64,000 nucleotides of DNA, from contig NZ_LT629692.1 in NCBI RefSeq assembly GCF_900100885.1, positions 2,790,001 through 2,854,000 on the forward strand. Direction: 5' to 3'. The first letter of the stretch is position 1; each line of letters starts with the position of its first letter. Shown one piece after another: positions 50,394-59,388 of the stretch. The notes beneath the pieces are model-generated. The model was not told where the DNA came from and searched no databases. It saw nothing but the letters and a program-made list of their open reading frames with translations. This DNA comes from Microbacterium pygmaeum (GTDB taxonomy: Bacteria; Actinomycetota; Actinomycetes; Actinomycetales; Microbacteriaceae). A program made the position numbers and the translations under genes.

Positions 50394-52249
50394 GCACCTC
50401 GACTCACCCCACTGAAAACCTCACCCAGGAACCCGCCGTCAAGGAGGACCTGGTCACCATCCCGGCGGGCAAGAACGGCAACCCCCTGGGCGGCCGCTTC
50501 CTCGGCGCGACGGCGAACTACATCGACGAGCGCACCAGCCTCTCCGGCATGGTCAAAGAGCTCGGCCGGAAGATCTTCCCGGACCACTGGTCGTTCATGC
50601 TCGGTGAGATCGCGCTGTGGAGCTTCGTCGTCGTCCTGCTCTCGGGAACGTTCCTGACGTTCTTCTTCCAGGCCTCGATGGTTCCGACCCACTACACCGG
50701 CGCGTTCATCCCGATGCGCGGTGTGGAGATGTCGGCCGCGCTGGATTCGTCCCTCCGGCTGTCGTTCGACATCCGCGGTGGGCTCCTCGTCCGCCAGATC
50801 CACCACTGGGCCGCCCTCGTGTTCATCGCCGGCATCGGCGTGCACATGCTGCGTATCTTCTTCACCGGTGCGTTCCGCAAGCCCCGTGAGCTGAACTGGG
50901 TGATCGGCTTCATCCTGTTCATCCTCGCGATGGGTGAAGGATTCACCGGCTACTCCCTCCCCGACGACCTGCTCTCCGGCAACGGCCTGCGCATCATCGA
51001 CGGCATGGTCAAGGGCATCCCGGTGATCGGCACCTGGATCTCATTCCTGCTGTTCGGTGGAGAATTCCCTGGGACCGCGATCGTCGGACGCCTCTACACG
51101 CTGCACATCCTCCTGCTCCCCGCGATCCTTGTCGCCCTGCTGGTGCTGCACCTCATGCTGATGGTGATCAACAAGCACACGCAGTTCGCCGGCCCGGGCC
51201 GCAAGAACAGCAACGTCGTCGGCTACCCGATGATGCCGGTCTACATGTCGAAGATGGGCGGCTTCCTGTTCATCACCTTCGGTGTGATCGTGCTCATCGC
51301 CTCGCTGTTCACGATCAACCCGATCTGGAACTACGGGCCCTACGACCCGTCGCCGGTCTCGGCCGGTACGCAGCCGGACTGGTACATCGGCTTCGCCGAC
51401 GGCGCCCTCCGCCTGGTGCCGCCCCACCTGGAGAGCGTGTTCCTCGGCCACACCTGGTCGTGGAACATCCTGATCCCGCTCGGCGGCCTCGGCCTGTTCA
51501 TCGTCCTCGTCCTGATCTACCCCTTCATCGAAGCGTGGGTCACCGGAGACAAGCGCGAGCACCACATCGCGCAGCGCCCCCGAAACGCCGCGACCCGAAC
51601 CGCGATCGGCGCGGCCGGTGTCACCTTCTACGCCGTGCTGTGGGCCGCGGCATCCTCCGACATCATCGCCACGCACTTCTACGTGACGATGGAGGGTGTC
51701 ATCCACACGCTCCAGGCGCTGCTGATCCTCGGCCCGGTCATCGCGTACTTCGTCACCAAGCGCATCTGCATCGCGCTGCAGAAGAAGGACCGTGAGATCG
51801 CTCTGCACGGCTACGAGTCGGGCCGTATCGTCCGCCTCCCCGGCGGCGAGTACATCGAGGTCCACCAGCCCGTCGACGAGTACGAGCGGTGGAAGCTGGT
51901 CGACAACGAGAACTACGAGCCGCTGGTCGTTCGCCCGAACTCGCGCGGTCGCATCCCATGGCACGAGAACATCCGCGCGTCGATCTCGCGGTGGTTCTTC
52001 GAGGATCGCCTCTCCCCTGTCACGCAGCCCGAACTCGATGCGGCGCTCGCACACCAGCACCACGAGCTGGAGCACATCGCCACCGAAGAGGACGCGGAGC
52101 TGCAGGGAGCACACGAGCGCGCGGGCGTGCCCGATGCGCCCCACGTCCCACTCGATGACGGACACAGCTCGGAGACGGCGGTGCGTCCCTCGAACGTGAT
52201 CATCCCGGAGTCCGGCAGGACCGGTAAGGACGACAAGCCCTCGAGCTGA
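50390..52249 (+). CDS. qcrB: Cytochrome b subunit of the bcc complex
   Basis: 619 residues, eight or nine transmembrane helices. Heme-ligating His are in QIHHWAALVFIAGIGVHMLRIF and in LHILLLPAILVALLVLHLMLM. The Qo-site signature PDW is in QPDWYIGF. A charged C-terminal extension (about 450-619) is specific to the actinobacterial protein. The start is TTG 50390, unusual but well supported: GGGAG 7 nt upstream and exact overlap with the qcrA TGA. It is the last gene of the ctaE-qcrCAB operon. Confidence 0.95.
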   Translation: MSTSTHPTENLTQEPAVKEDLVTIPAGKNGNPLGGRFLGATANYIDERTSLSGMVKELGRKIFPDHWSFMLGEIALWSFVVVLLSGTFLTFFFQASMVPTHYTGAFIPMRGVEMSAALDSSLRLSFDIRGGLLVRQIHHWAALVFIAGIGVHMLRIFFTGAFRKPRELNWVIGFILFILAMGEGFTGYSLPDDLLSGNGLRIIDGMVKGIPVIGTWISFLLFGGEFPGTAIVGRLYTLHILLLPAILVALLVLHLMLMVINKHTQFAGPGRKNSNVVGYPMMPVYMSKMGGFLFITFGVIVLIASLFTINPIWNYGPYDPSPVSAGTQPDWYIGFADGALRLVPPHLESVFLGHTWSWNILIPLGGLGLFIVLVLIYPFIEAWVTGDKREHHIAQRPRNAATRTAIGAAGVTFYAVLWAAASSDIIATHFYVTMEGVIHTLQALLILGPVIAYFVTKRICIALQKKDREIALHGYESGRIVRLPGGEYIEVHQPVDEYERWKLVDNENYEPLVVRPNSRGRIPWHENIRASISRWFFEDRLSPVTQPELDAALAHQHHELEHIATEEDAELQGAHERAGVPDAPHVPLDDGHSSETAVRPSNVIIPESGRTGKDDKPSS

Positions 52250-52268
52250 CTCGGCAGTATTCCGACGG

Positions 52269-52303
52269 CGCCTGGCGCTTCCTCGCAGGAGGGAGGCCGG
52301 GCG
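52269..52303 (+). terminator. Probable terminator of the qcr operon
   Basis: A 15-bp stem with one bulge and two G-U pairs around a 4-nt loop, beginning 20 nt after qcrB, followed by TTCGTCGT. It lies just before the rhodanese promoter. Confidence 0.45.
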
Positions 52304-52310
52304 TTCGTCG

Positions 52311-52316
52311 TAGCGT
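52311..52316 (+). promoter_or_regulatory. Leaderless -10 box of the rhodanese gene
   Basis: TAGCGT, 6 nt before ATG 52323; the 6 nt are GGAGGA, which also looks like a ribosome site, so both modes are possible. Confidence 0.45.
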
Positions 52317-52322
52317 GGAGGA

Positions 52323-52742
52323 ATGACCGACGCGCTCGCCTACTTCTCCGCCAAGCTCGCCCACGAGACCGACGCCTCCGATGTCTACGCCGCTCAGAAG
52401 GGCGGAGAGGCGTTCGTACTGGTCGACGTCCGCGGCGACGAGGCCTGGGCTCAGGGCCGCATCAGCGGGGCGATCCACATGCCGCACCAGCAGATCGCGG
52501 AGCGTGCACCGCAAGAGCTCGACCCCTCCACCCCCGTCGTCGTCTACTGCTGGAGTCCGGGCTGCAACGGGGGCGCCCGAGGTGCCCTCGAGTTCGCAAA
52601 GCTGGGCTACGCGGTCAAGGAGATGATCGGCGGATACGAGTACTGGATCCGTGAAGGACAGCCCACCGAGTCGGACGAGGGCGCCGCTGAGCGCACATTC
52701 GACCCGCAGGTCATGGTCGTGCGCGCTGCCGTCGCAGGCTGA
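52323..52742 (+). CDS. Rhodanese-like domain protein
   Basis: 139 residues, a single rhodanese fold: AFVLVDVRGDEAWAQGRISGAIHMPHQ and VVVYCWSPGCNGGARGALEFAKLGYAVKEMIGGYEYW. The catalytic-loop cysteine is in the CWSPGCNGG segment, with two Cys, a non-standard loop. Rhodaneses transfer sulfane sulfur or act as a persulfide carrier; the specific acceptor is unknown. Its stop abuts the convergent PP2C stop with no spacing. Confidence 0.88.
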   Translation: MTDALAYFSAKLAHETDASDVYAAQKGGEAFVLVDVRGDEAWAQGRISGAIHMPHQQIAERAPQELDPSTPVVVYCWSPGCNGGARGALEFAKLGYAVKEMIGGYEYWIREGQPTESDEGAAERTFDPQVMVVRAAVAG

Positions 52743-53546
52743 TCACGCAGTCTCCAGCTCTTCGCAGAAGCGGGTCGCTGCGGCACCGTAGAAGCTCGCT
52801 CGCTGCGAGATCGCGGTCTCCGCACCGGCGGAGCGCACATCGCAGACCACCGCGGTGACGTTGTCCCGCGTACCCGCCTGGAGGGCCAGACCGACCAGCG
52901 AGGCCGCCGCCACCTCCGGGCCGGCCGCTGCGGCCAGCAGCGCCGCGATCTCGCCCTCGGGAAGGTAGTCCGTCAGCCCATCGCTGCACAGGAGCCAACG
53001 ATCACCGTCGACCGCGACGCGGTCGACGACGGATACCGCATCCTGCTCCCGGCCGGACAGCGACGCCGTGATGATGTTGCGGCGGGGGTGGGATGCCGCC
53101 GCTTCCGGCGCGAGAAGGCCGTGATCGATCAGGGCCTGCACGTATGAGTCGTCGCGTGTTTCCCGGGTGAGCCGGCCCGCACGAAGCAGATATCCTCGCG
53201 AGTCACCGGTGTGCGCGAGCAGCAGCCCGCCGGCATCGGAGACGAAGATTCCGGTGAAGGTGGTCGCCATTCCCACCAGCGAGCTGTCGCGCTCCGTGTG
53301 AGCGCGCAGGTCCCAGTTCGCCTCGCGGATCCGGACGGCCAGGCTCGCGGCATCCGGCATCGCCCCACGCCCCGCGACCAGCCGGTGGATGAGCGTGGCC
53401 GACGCCAGATCTCCCGAGGGCCCGCCGCCGACGCCGTCGGCTACCGCGGCACCCCAGGTCGCCGTGAAGGCGGCGTCCTGGTTGACGAGCCGATGCTCGC
53501 CGACGGCCCAGACGGCAGCGCCGTGGAGCCGGAGCGGAGGGGTCAT
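52743..53546 (-). CDS. PP2C-type protein serine/threonine phosphatase
   Basis: 267 residues: RLVNQDAAFT, WGAAVADGVGGGPSGDLAS (metal Asp), LLLAHTGDSRGYLLRAG, LLCSDGLTDYLPEGE and GTRDNVTAVVCDV, the standard PP2C metal-binding set (PstP-like but no transmembrane segment). It dephosphorylates Ser/Thr-phosphoproteins, normally opposing PknA/PknB-type kinases, none of which lie here. It follows ctaF by only 13 nt and so probably belongs to the ctaC-ctaD-ctaF transcript. Confidence 0.9.
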   Translation of the reverse strand: MTPPLRLHGAAVWAVGEHRLVNQDAAFTATWGAAVADGVGGGPSGDLASATLIHRLVAGRGAMPDAASLAVRIREANWDLRAHTERDSSLVGMATTFTGIFVSDAGGLLLAHTGDSRGYLLRAGRLTRETRDDSYVQALIDHGLLAPEAAASHPRRNIITASLSGREQDAVSVVDRVAVDGDRWLLCSDGLTDYLPEGEIAALLAAAAGPEVAAASLVGLALQAGTRDNVTAVVCDVRSAGAETAISQRASFYGAAATRFCEELETA

Positions 53547-53559
53547 CCCGACCGCCCGA

Positions 53560-54024
53560 TCAGCGGGCGAAGTAGCCCCGGTAGTACTCGTACACCCAGC
53601 CGACGATGGCGACGGCGAAGATGGCGATACCGATGGGGAGCATCCACGTCCCGATGGCGAGGCCCATCATCGCCACCGCCGCCGAGGCGGCGAGCACGAT
53701 CGGCCACCACGACCACGGGCTGAACTCGCCGAGCTCGGGGTCACCGTCGTCGATGTCGGAGGTCAGGATGTCCTCGGGCAGTTCGCCGCCCTGCGCCTTG
53801 TGCACACGACCGATGTAGAACGCGATCAGGGCACCCATCAGGGCGGTGAACAGCAGCGCGACGGAGCCGACCCATTCGATCGACAGCACGATCGTCTCCG
53901 ACAGCTGCTGACCACCGGTGGCGTTCGTGTCCCAGTGGGAGACGAGGTTCCAGGTCGTGTAGACGAGAAACATCAGGAAGAAGAACCCGGTGAGCAGCCA
54001 CCACAGTCCGGTGTTGGCGCGCAT
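53560..54024 (-). CDS. ctaF: Cytochrome c oxidase subunit IV (actinobacterial CtaF)
   Basis: 154 residues with four transmembrane helices (about 5-25, 45-66, 107-124, 126-146) and an acidic loop between helices 2 and 3 (DILTSDIDDGDPELGEF). This matches the actinobacterial CtaF, required for oxidase assembly. The start ATG 54024 directly abuts the ctaD stop (54025). The gene lies between ctaD and the PP2C gene. Confidence 0.93.
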   Translation of the reverse strand: MRANTGLWWLLTGFFFLMFLVYTTWNLVSHWDTNATGGQQLSETIVLSIEWVGSVALLFTALMGALIAFYIGRVHKAQGGELPEDILTSDIDDGDPELGEFSPWSWWPIVLAASAAVAMMGLAIGTWMLPIGIAIFAVAIVGWVYEYYRGYFAR

Positions 54025-55788
54025 CTACTTGACCTCCGCCGTCTCGGCGTCCACGACAGGCGCGTCGGGGGCGTCCTTCGCAGGACCCACGCCGACCGGG
54101 ATGCCGGCTTCCGGGTGGTTCAGGTCGAAGGCGGGTCGCTCGCTGCGGATCCGCGGGATCGACGTGAAGTTGTGGCGCGGCGGCGGGCAGGAGGTCGCCC
54201 ACTCCAGCGATGCCCCGTAACCCCACGGGTCGTTGACCGTGACCTTCGGCGCCTTGCGTGCCGTGATCCACACGTTGAACAGGAACGGGATCATCGACGC
54301 GCCCAGGATCATGGCACCGATCGTGGACACCTGGTTCTGCCAGGTCCAGCCGTCCGCAGCCGAGTAGTCGGCGTAGCGGCGAACCATGCCGTCCACGCCA
54401 AGCCAGTGCTGGATCAGGAAGGTCATGTGGAAGCCGATGAACAGCATCCAGAAGTGGACGTAGCCCAGCCGCTCGTTCAGCATGCGGCCGGTGAACTTCG
54501 GCCACCAGAAGTAGAAGCCCGCGAACATCGCGAACACGACGGTGCCGAACACGACGTAGTGGAAGTGCGCGACGACGAAGTACGAGTCGGACAACGCGAA
54601 GTCCAGCGGCGGGGATGCCAGGATCACGCCGGTCAGACCGCCGAAGACGAAGGACACCAGGAAGCCGAGGGCGAACATCATCGGGGTCTCGAACGTCACC
54701 GAGCCTCGCCAGAGCGTGCCGATCCAGTTGAAGATCTTCACGCCGGTGGGCACCGCGATGAGCATCGTCATCAGGGCGAAGAACGGCAGCAGGACCGCGC
54801 CGGTCACGTACATGTGGTGCGCCCACACCGCGACCGACAGCGCCGCGATGGCGATCGTCGCGTACACGAGGGTCTTGTATCCGAAGATCGGCTTCCGGCT
54901 GAAGACCGGGAAGATCTCGGAGACGATGCCGAAGAACGGCAGCGCGATGATGTAGACCTCCGGGTGCCCGAAGAACCAGAACAGGTGCTGCCAGAGAAGC
55001 ACGCCGCCGTTGGCCGGGTCGTAGATGTGCGCACCGAGGACACGGTCGGCCGCGGCGGCGAGAATGGCGGCGGCGAGCACCGGGAAGGCCATCAGGACCA
55101 GGATGCTGGTGATCAGCGTGTTCCAGGAGAAGATCGACATCCGCCACATGGTCATACCCGGGGCGCGCATCGTGATGATCGTCGTGATGAAGTTGACGGC
55201 ACCGAGGATCGTGCCGAAACCACTCATGCCGAGGCCGAGCATCCACATGTTCCCGCCGATACCCGGCGAGAAGCTCGCGTTGGCCAACGGTTGGTAGGCG
55301 AACCAGCCGAAGGCGGCGGCACCCTGCGGGGTGAGGAAGCCGGCGACCGCGATCGTCGAGCCGAAGAGGAACAGCCAGAAGGCGAAGGCGTTGAGCCGCG
55401 GGAACGCGACGTCCGGCGCGCCGATCTGCAGCGGCATGATCACGTTGGCGAATCCGGCGAACAGCGGCGTCGCGAACATCAGCAGCATGATCGTGCCGTG
55501 CATCGTGAACAGCTGGTTGTACTGCTCCTTGGTCGGGATGATCTGCATGCCCGGCTCGAACAGCTCGGCCCGGATGATGAGGGCCATCACGCCGCCGAGC
55601 ATGAAGAAGATCACCGACGCGATCAGGTACATGTACCCGATCGTCTTGTGGTCAGTGGAGGTGATCCACTTGACGACGATGTTGCCCTTCTGCTCGACGC
55701 GCGAAGAGCTCAGCAGCGCGGCCTGACGGGGCGGGAGAGTCGTCGGACGACCGGGCGAGGTCTCCTGCAGAGGAAGTGTGGTCGCCAT
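54025..55788 (-). CDS. ctaD: Cytochrome c oxidase subunit I
   Basis: Catalytic subunit of aa3 oxidase: reduces O2 to water with proton pumping. 587 residues, twelve membrane helices. Heme a and Cu-B ligands are visible in [34 protein letters not shown] and AHHMYVTG, with AHFHYVVFG later. The characteristic cross-linked Tyr segment is in the GHPEVY motif. Proton-channel features are as in type A oxidases. The ATG is 3 nt downstream of the ctaC stop. It forms a complex with ctaC, ctaE and ctaF. Confidence 0.97.
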   Translation of the reverse strand: MATTLPLQETSPGRPTTLPPRQAALLSSSRVEQKGNIVVKWITSTDHKTIGYMYLIASVIFFMLGGVMALIIRAELFEPGMQIIPTKEQYNQLFTMHGTIMLLMFATPLFAGFANVIMPLQIGAPDVAFPRLNAFAFWLFLFGSTIAVAGFLTPQGAAAFGWFAYQPLANASFSPGIGGNMWMLGLGMSGFGTILGAVNFITTIITMRAPGMTMWRMSIFSWNTLITSILVLMAFPVLAAAILAAAADRVLGAHIYDPANGGVLLWQHLFWFFGHPEVYIIALPFFGIVSEIFPVFSRKPIFGYKTLVYATIAIAALSVAVWAHHMYVTGAVLLPFFALMTMLIAVPTGVKIFNWIGTLWRGSVTFETPMMFALGFLVSFVFGGLTGVILASPPLDFALSDSYFVVAHFHYVVFGTVVFAMFAGFYFWWPKFTGRMLNERLGYVHFWMLFIGFHMTFLIQHWLGVDGMVRRYADYSAADGWTWQNQVSTIGAMILGASMIPFLFNVWITARKAPKVTVNDPWGYGASLEWATSCPPPRHNFTSIPRIRSERPAFDLNHPEAGIPVGVGPAKDAPDAPVVDAETAEVK

Positions 55789-55790
55789 GG

Positions 55791-56705
55791 TCAGTCGCCT
55801 TCCTGGCGCTCTTGAGCGCCGGTGCCCGGGTAGTTGCCCAGCCGGTCGTATGCGTCGTTGATGTCACCGGTCTGACCGGCATCGCGGAGCGTGTCGAGGT
55901 AGTCCTCGTACTCGGCGTCGCTGACGACCTTGACGTTGAAGAGCATCGCGGAGTGGTACTCGCCGCACAACTCGGCGCACTTGCCGGCGTACGTGCCCTC
56001 GCGGGTCGGCGTGAAGGACCAGAAGTTGTCCTTGCCGATGTACATGTCCTTCTTGTAAAGGAAGTCGATGATCCAGAACGAGTGGATGACATCGCGCGAT
56101 TGCAGCTTGATCTTGACCGTCTTGTCGACGGGCAGATACAGGGTGGGCAGCTTCGCCTGGTCGACATCGCCGTTCTCGCCCGGCTGCGCCTGGACGCCCA
56201 TCGTCCACACGGCGTCGGCGTTGTCCTCGTCCTCGCCGTCGTACTGGAAGTCCCACGCCCACTGCTTGCCGATCGCCACGATCGACACGTCCGGGTCGTC
56301 GTACTGCGTCTCGAGGATCGTCTGGTCGCGTGCGGTGAAGGCGAAGAACCCGATCACCAGGATCAGCGGCACGATCGTGTAGAAGATCTCGATCGGCATG
56401 TTGTAGCGCAGCTGAACCGGGAGTCCCGACTGGCCCTTGCGGCGGCGGTAGGCAATGGCGGCCCACAGCATGAGACCCCACGTGATGACGCCGACCGCGA
56501 GCAGGACGATCCAGGAGTTGACCCAGAGCCCTGCGATCATGTCGGTGTGGTTGGTCGCGGGGACGGCGTCAGCGTCCTCGAAGCCGGGGAGGAAGCCGTG
56601 CAGCTCCGTCGAAGAGCAGCTCGCGAGCGCGACGGCCGCAGCGGCCCCGAGCGGCAGTGCTGCCCAACGGAGGCGGCGTTTCGAGGGCACTCGATTCGAG
56701 GGCAC
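55791..56705 (-). CDS. ctaC: Cytochrome c oxidase subunit II
   Basis: Carries the Cu-A centre that accepts electrons from cytochrome cc. 304 residues from GTG 56705: a lipoprotein-type signal ends ASC (Cys30), then two transmembrane helices ([37 protein letters not shown]). The Cu-A domain has [18 protein letters not shown] and [12 protein letters not shown]. Two starts are possible: GTG 56705 has GGAAAGG upstream; ATG 56735 lies only 4 nt from a TAGACT -10, too close for a leaderless start, so I prefer GTG. A 15-bp tandem repeat duplicates the start codon region. Confidence 0.92.
   Translation of the reverse strand: MPSNRVPSKRRLRWAALPLGAAAAVALASCSSTELHGFLPGFEDADAVPATNHTDMIAGLWVNSWIVLLAVGVITWGLMLWAAIAYRRRKGQSGLPVQLRYNMPIEIFYTIVPLILVIGFFAFTARDQTILETQYDDPDVSIVAIGKQWAWDFQYDGEDEDNADAVWTMGVQAQPGENGDVDQAKLPTLYLPVDKTVKIKLQSRDVIHSFWIIDFLYKKDMYIGKDNFWSFTPTREGTYAGKCAELCGEYHSAMLFNVKVVSDAEYEDYLDTLRDAGQTGDINDAYDRLGNYPGTGAQERQEGD
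56676..56705 (-). repeat. 15-bp tandem repeat over the ctaC start
   Basis: GTGCCCTCGAATCGA followed by GTGCCCTCGAAACGC (one difference), giving the peptide [10 protein letters not shown]. Each copy supplies an in-frame GTG. Confidence 0.75.
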
Positions 56706-56804
56706 AATGCACCTTTCCGGACGTGATTCAGACATCCTCAGTCTAGGGCAACCTCCCTAGGGATTCAGGCCAACCGCTCAGGATCAGGACCGGAAATCGG
56801 CGCG

Positions 56805-56846
56805 AAAAAACCGGGCCCGGCCGCTCGGTGAGCGGGCCGGACCCGG
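56805..56846 (-). terminator. Intrinsic terminator of the A-type carrier gene
   Basis: A long GC hairpin (56811-56846; one mismatch, one bulge, 3-nt loop) followed on the minus strand by six T residues (A6 at 56805-56810). It is the best classical terminator in the window. Confidence 0.9.
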
Positions 56847-56880
56847 CAGAAAAGATTTCGTCGGAACGCGCGCTGAGCGC

Positions 56881-57246
56881 TCAGTGGAAGCTGTCTCCAC
56901 AAGCGCAGCTGCCGGCGGCGTTGGGGTTGTCGATCGTGAACCCCTGCTCGGAGATCGTGTCCTTGAAGTCGATCTTCGCGCCGTCCAGATACGGAACGCT
57001 CATGTCGTCGACGATGACCTCGACGCCGTCGAAATCCACCGCCTTGTCACCGTCGAGGAAGCGCTCATCGAAGTAGAGCTGGTAGATCAGGCCGCTGCAT
57101 CCACCGGGCTGGACGGCGACGCGCAGACGCAGATCGTCGCGGCCCTCCTGCCCGAGCAGGGTCTTCACCTTCAGCGCGGCGGCATCGGTCAGTTCCACGC
57201 CGTGGGCGCGAACGGACAGGTCGCTCGACAGTGCAGTGTCGGTCAT
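56881..57246 (-). CDS. erpA: A-type iron-sulfur cluster carrier (HesB/IscA/ErpA family)
   Basis: 121 residues. The three cluster cysteines are conserved: C50 in VQPGGCSGLIYQL, then C114 and C116 in AAGSCACGDSF. It delivers Fe-S clusters to apo-enzymes. The start ATG 57246 has GAGGAGTGCC upstream and a TAGAAT -10 about 40 nt before it. It is located between ctaC and the M20 peptidase, as in many actinobacteria, and could serve the Rieske protein QcrA. The gene symbol is chosen by family. Confidence 0.93.
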   Translation of the reverse strand: MTDTALSSDLSVRAHGVELTDAAALKVKTLLGQEGRDDLRLRVAVQPGGCSGLIYQLYFDERFLDGDKAVDFDGVEVIVDDMSVPYLDGAKIDFKDTISEQGFTIDNPNAAGSCACGDSFH

Positions 57247-57346
57247 GGCACTCCTCGGTACGGGCCGCGGACGCGGCGTGATGGCTCGATTCTACGCCTG
57301 CCGGCTTGGAGACGGCTCGGAACGGCGCGGGGCGTCCTTCCCGCGA

Positions 57347-58747
57347 TCAGGAGTCGGTCGTGCGTGCGTCCAGCTTCTCCAGCAGCAGCGCCTCGGTGAG
57401 CACGGCGTGTCGGAAGGTGTCCAGATGCAGGGACTCGTTCGGGCTGTGAGCGCGCGAGTGCGGATCCTCAACGCCGGTCACCAGGATCTGCGCGGAGGGG
57501 AAATCGCGTACCAGGTCCGCGATGAACGGGATCGACCCGCCGACGCCGATCTGGACCGGCTCCACGCCGTATCCCTCGTGCATCGCCTCCAGTGCGGTTC
57601 CCACCGCCCAGCCGCCGGTGTCGACGAGGAACGCGTCGCCGTAGTCCTGATCGAGGAAGGTCAGCTCGGCACCGAACGGTGCGTGCGCGCGCAGATGCCC
57701 TTCGATGGCCGCGTACGCTTCGCGAGCGGGCTGACCCGGTGCGACGCGAGCGCTGATGACCACGGTGATCTCGGGGCTGAGCGTGTTCGACGCGTTCGCG
57801 ACGCTCGGCGCATCGATGCCGGTCACGGTGATCGACGGCTTGTTCCAGATCCGGCTGAGGATCGCGCCCCGTCCGATCGGGCTGACGCCGGAAGGGAGGC
57901 CGGCCTCGTCGCGCAGTGTCTCCTCGGAGTACTCCGGCGTCGCGGCATCCCGCTCGGTCAGTCCTGCGACCGCGACCGCGCCGTCCTCGTCCCACAGCGT
58001 TGCGAGCAGCTTCACCGTCGCCATCAGGGCGTCCGGCACCGCTCCCCCGAACATGCCGGAGTGCGATGCATGATCGAGTGTGCGGATCTTCACCGTGAAG
58101 CGCGTGTTGCCACGAAGTGAGACCGTGAGGGCGGGGGTGCGGGCGTCCCAGTTGCCGGAGTCGGCGACGACGATCACATCCGCACGCAAGGCCTCGGCGT
58201 TGTCGGCGAGGAACTGCGCGAACGAGCGCGAACCGGCCTCCTCCTCACCCTCGATGAAGAGCGTGACCCCGAGGTCGAAGTCCGCGCCCAGCGCCTCCTT
58301 GATCGTCCGGAGCGCGCCGATGTGCGCCATGACGCCGGCCTTGTCATCGGCAGCGCCGCGACCGTACAGTCGGCCGTCGCGGACGGTGGGCTCGAACGGC
58401 GCAGACTCCCAGAGCGATTCATCGCCGGCCGGCTGCACGTCATGGTGCGCGTAGAGCAGGATCGTCGGTCGACCGTTGCGCGCAGCGCGTGCGGCCAGCA
58501 CCGCCGGCTGGCCGGCCTCGTCGGTTCCGGGGATGTCCGCGCGGGTGATCTGCACGCTGTCGAACAGTTCCAGACCCTCGACGAGGGCGGCGACGGCTTC
58601 GGCGCTGCGCTGGACTTCGGCACCGTCGAACCCGGGGAACGCGATCGAGGGGATGCGGACGAGGGCGCCCAGATCGGCCAGGGCGGCGGGGATGCCGGAT
58701 GCCGCGGCTTCGCGCACGGCATCCTTTCGGGTCAGCTCAGAGGTCAT
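57347..58747 (-). CDS. M20-family metallopeptidase (dipeptidase type)
   Basis: 466 residues. The metal-binding motif ILLYAHHDVQPAGD is near residue 85, RGAADDKAG near residue 127, the catalytic-type Glu in FIEGEEEAGS near residue 165 and a dimerisation domain with HASHSGMFGG. The C-terminal ligand His is in DPHSRAHSPNE. It probably cleaves dipeptides; it is cytosolic, with no signal peptide. The start ATG 58747 is leaderless (TAAGAT, 7 nt). Divergent from the DUF3043 gene. Confidence 0.93.
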   Translation of the reverse strand: MTSELTRKDAVREAAASGIPAALADLGALVRIPSIAFPGFDGAEVQRSAEAVAALVEGLELFDSVQITRADIPGTDEAGQPAVLAARAARNGRPTILLYAHHDVQPAGDESLWESAPFEPTVRDGRLYGRGAADDKAGVMAHIGALRTIKEALGADFDLGVTLFIEGEEEAGSRSFAQFLADNAEALRADVIVVADSGNWDARTPALTVSLRGNTRFTVKIRTLDHASHSGMFGGAVPDALMATVKLLATLWDEDGAVAVAGLTERDAATPEYSEETLRDEAGLPSGVSPIGRGAILSRIWNKPSITVTGIDAPSVANASNTLSPEITVVISARVAPGQPAREAYAAIEGHLRAHAPFGAELTFLDQDYGDAFLVDTGGWAVGTALEAMHEGYGVEPVQIGVGGSIPFIADLVRDFPSAQILVTGVEDPHSRAHSPNESLHLDTFRHAVLTEALLLEKLDARTTDS

Positions 58748-58754
58748 GCGGGTA

Positions 58755-58760
58755 ATCTTA
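58755..58760 (-). promoter_or_regulatory. Leaderless -10 box of the M20 peptidase gene
   Basis: Minus-strand TAAGAT, 7 nt before ATG 58747. Confidence 0.5.
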
Positions 58761-58794
58761 AGGTGCTTCCCGATTGAAACTCCGAGGACCTCCC

Positions 58795-59388
58795 GTGGCC
58801 AAGACTCCTGCAGCTCCCGCATCCAACGATGCTCCTTCCGAGGGAACGGTGCTGAACGGCGTGCCGCTCACCCCGCCCACGAAGGGTCGCCCGACCCCCA
58901 CCAGGGCCGAGCAGGAGGCTGCTCGACGTCGGCCCCTGGTCGCCGACACCAAGGAGGCGAAGGCGCGCAACAAGTCGGAACTGGCCGCGCAGCGCGAGAA
59001 GGCGCGCCTGGGCATGGCGGCGGGCGAGGACAAGTACCTTCCCGTCCGCGACAAGGGTCCGCAGCGCAAGTTCGTCCGCGATTTCATCGACTCGGGCTGG
59101 CACCTGGGCGAGGCCGTGATGCCTGCGATGGTGCTGGTGATCCTCGCGACCTTCGTGCCGCTCCCCGCGATCCAGTACTACTCGTTCATCGGGCTGTGGA
59201 TCTTCATCCTGTTCGTCATCGGCGACATGATCATCTCGGCGATCCGCATCAAGCAGGCGGCGAAGAAGAAGTTCGGCGAGGACAGGGTCGAGAAGGGTCT
59301 CGGCTGGTACGGCGCGATGCGGATCATCCAGATGCGCTTCATGCGGCTCCCGAAGCCGCAGGTAAAGCGCGGGCAACACCCCGCCTAA
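58795..59388 (+). CDS. DUF3043 membrane protein
   Basis: 197 residues. A Pro/Ala-rich start (MAKTPAAPASNDAPS), a basic cytoplasmic region (PLVADTKEAKARNKSELAAQ, RDKGPQRKFVRDFIDSGWH) and two transmembrane helices (AVMPAMVLVILATFVPL; FIGLWIFILFVIGDMII) end in a basic tail. This matches the actinobacterial DUF3043 family, of unknown function, typically beside nrdR or pyrD. The start GTG 58795 is preceded by GAGGACCTCCC. Its last 4 nt overlap the convergent pyrD stop. Confidence 0.9.
   Translation: MAKTPAAPASNDAPSEGTVLNGVPLTPPTKGRPTPTRAEQEAARRRPLVADTKEAKARNKSELAAQREKARLGMAAGEDKYLPVRDKGPQRKFVRDFIDSGWHLGEAVMPAMVLVILATFVPLPAIQYYSFIGLWIFILFVIGDMIISAIRIKQAAKKKFGEDRVEKGLGWYGAMRIIQMRFMRLPKPQVKRGQHPA

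Noticed and set aside
53389..55815. An 808-codon plus-strand open frame opposite ctaF and ctaD
   Set aside because: Antisense shadow of the oxidase genes; His/Arg/Glu/Asp-biased composition and no recognisable motif.
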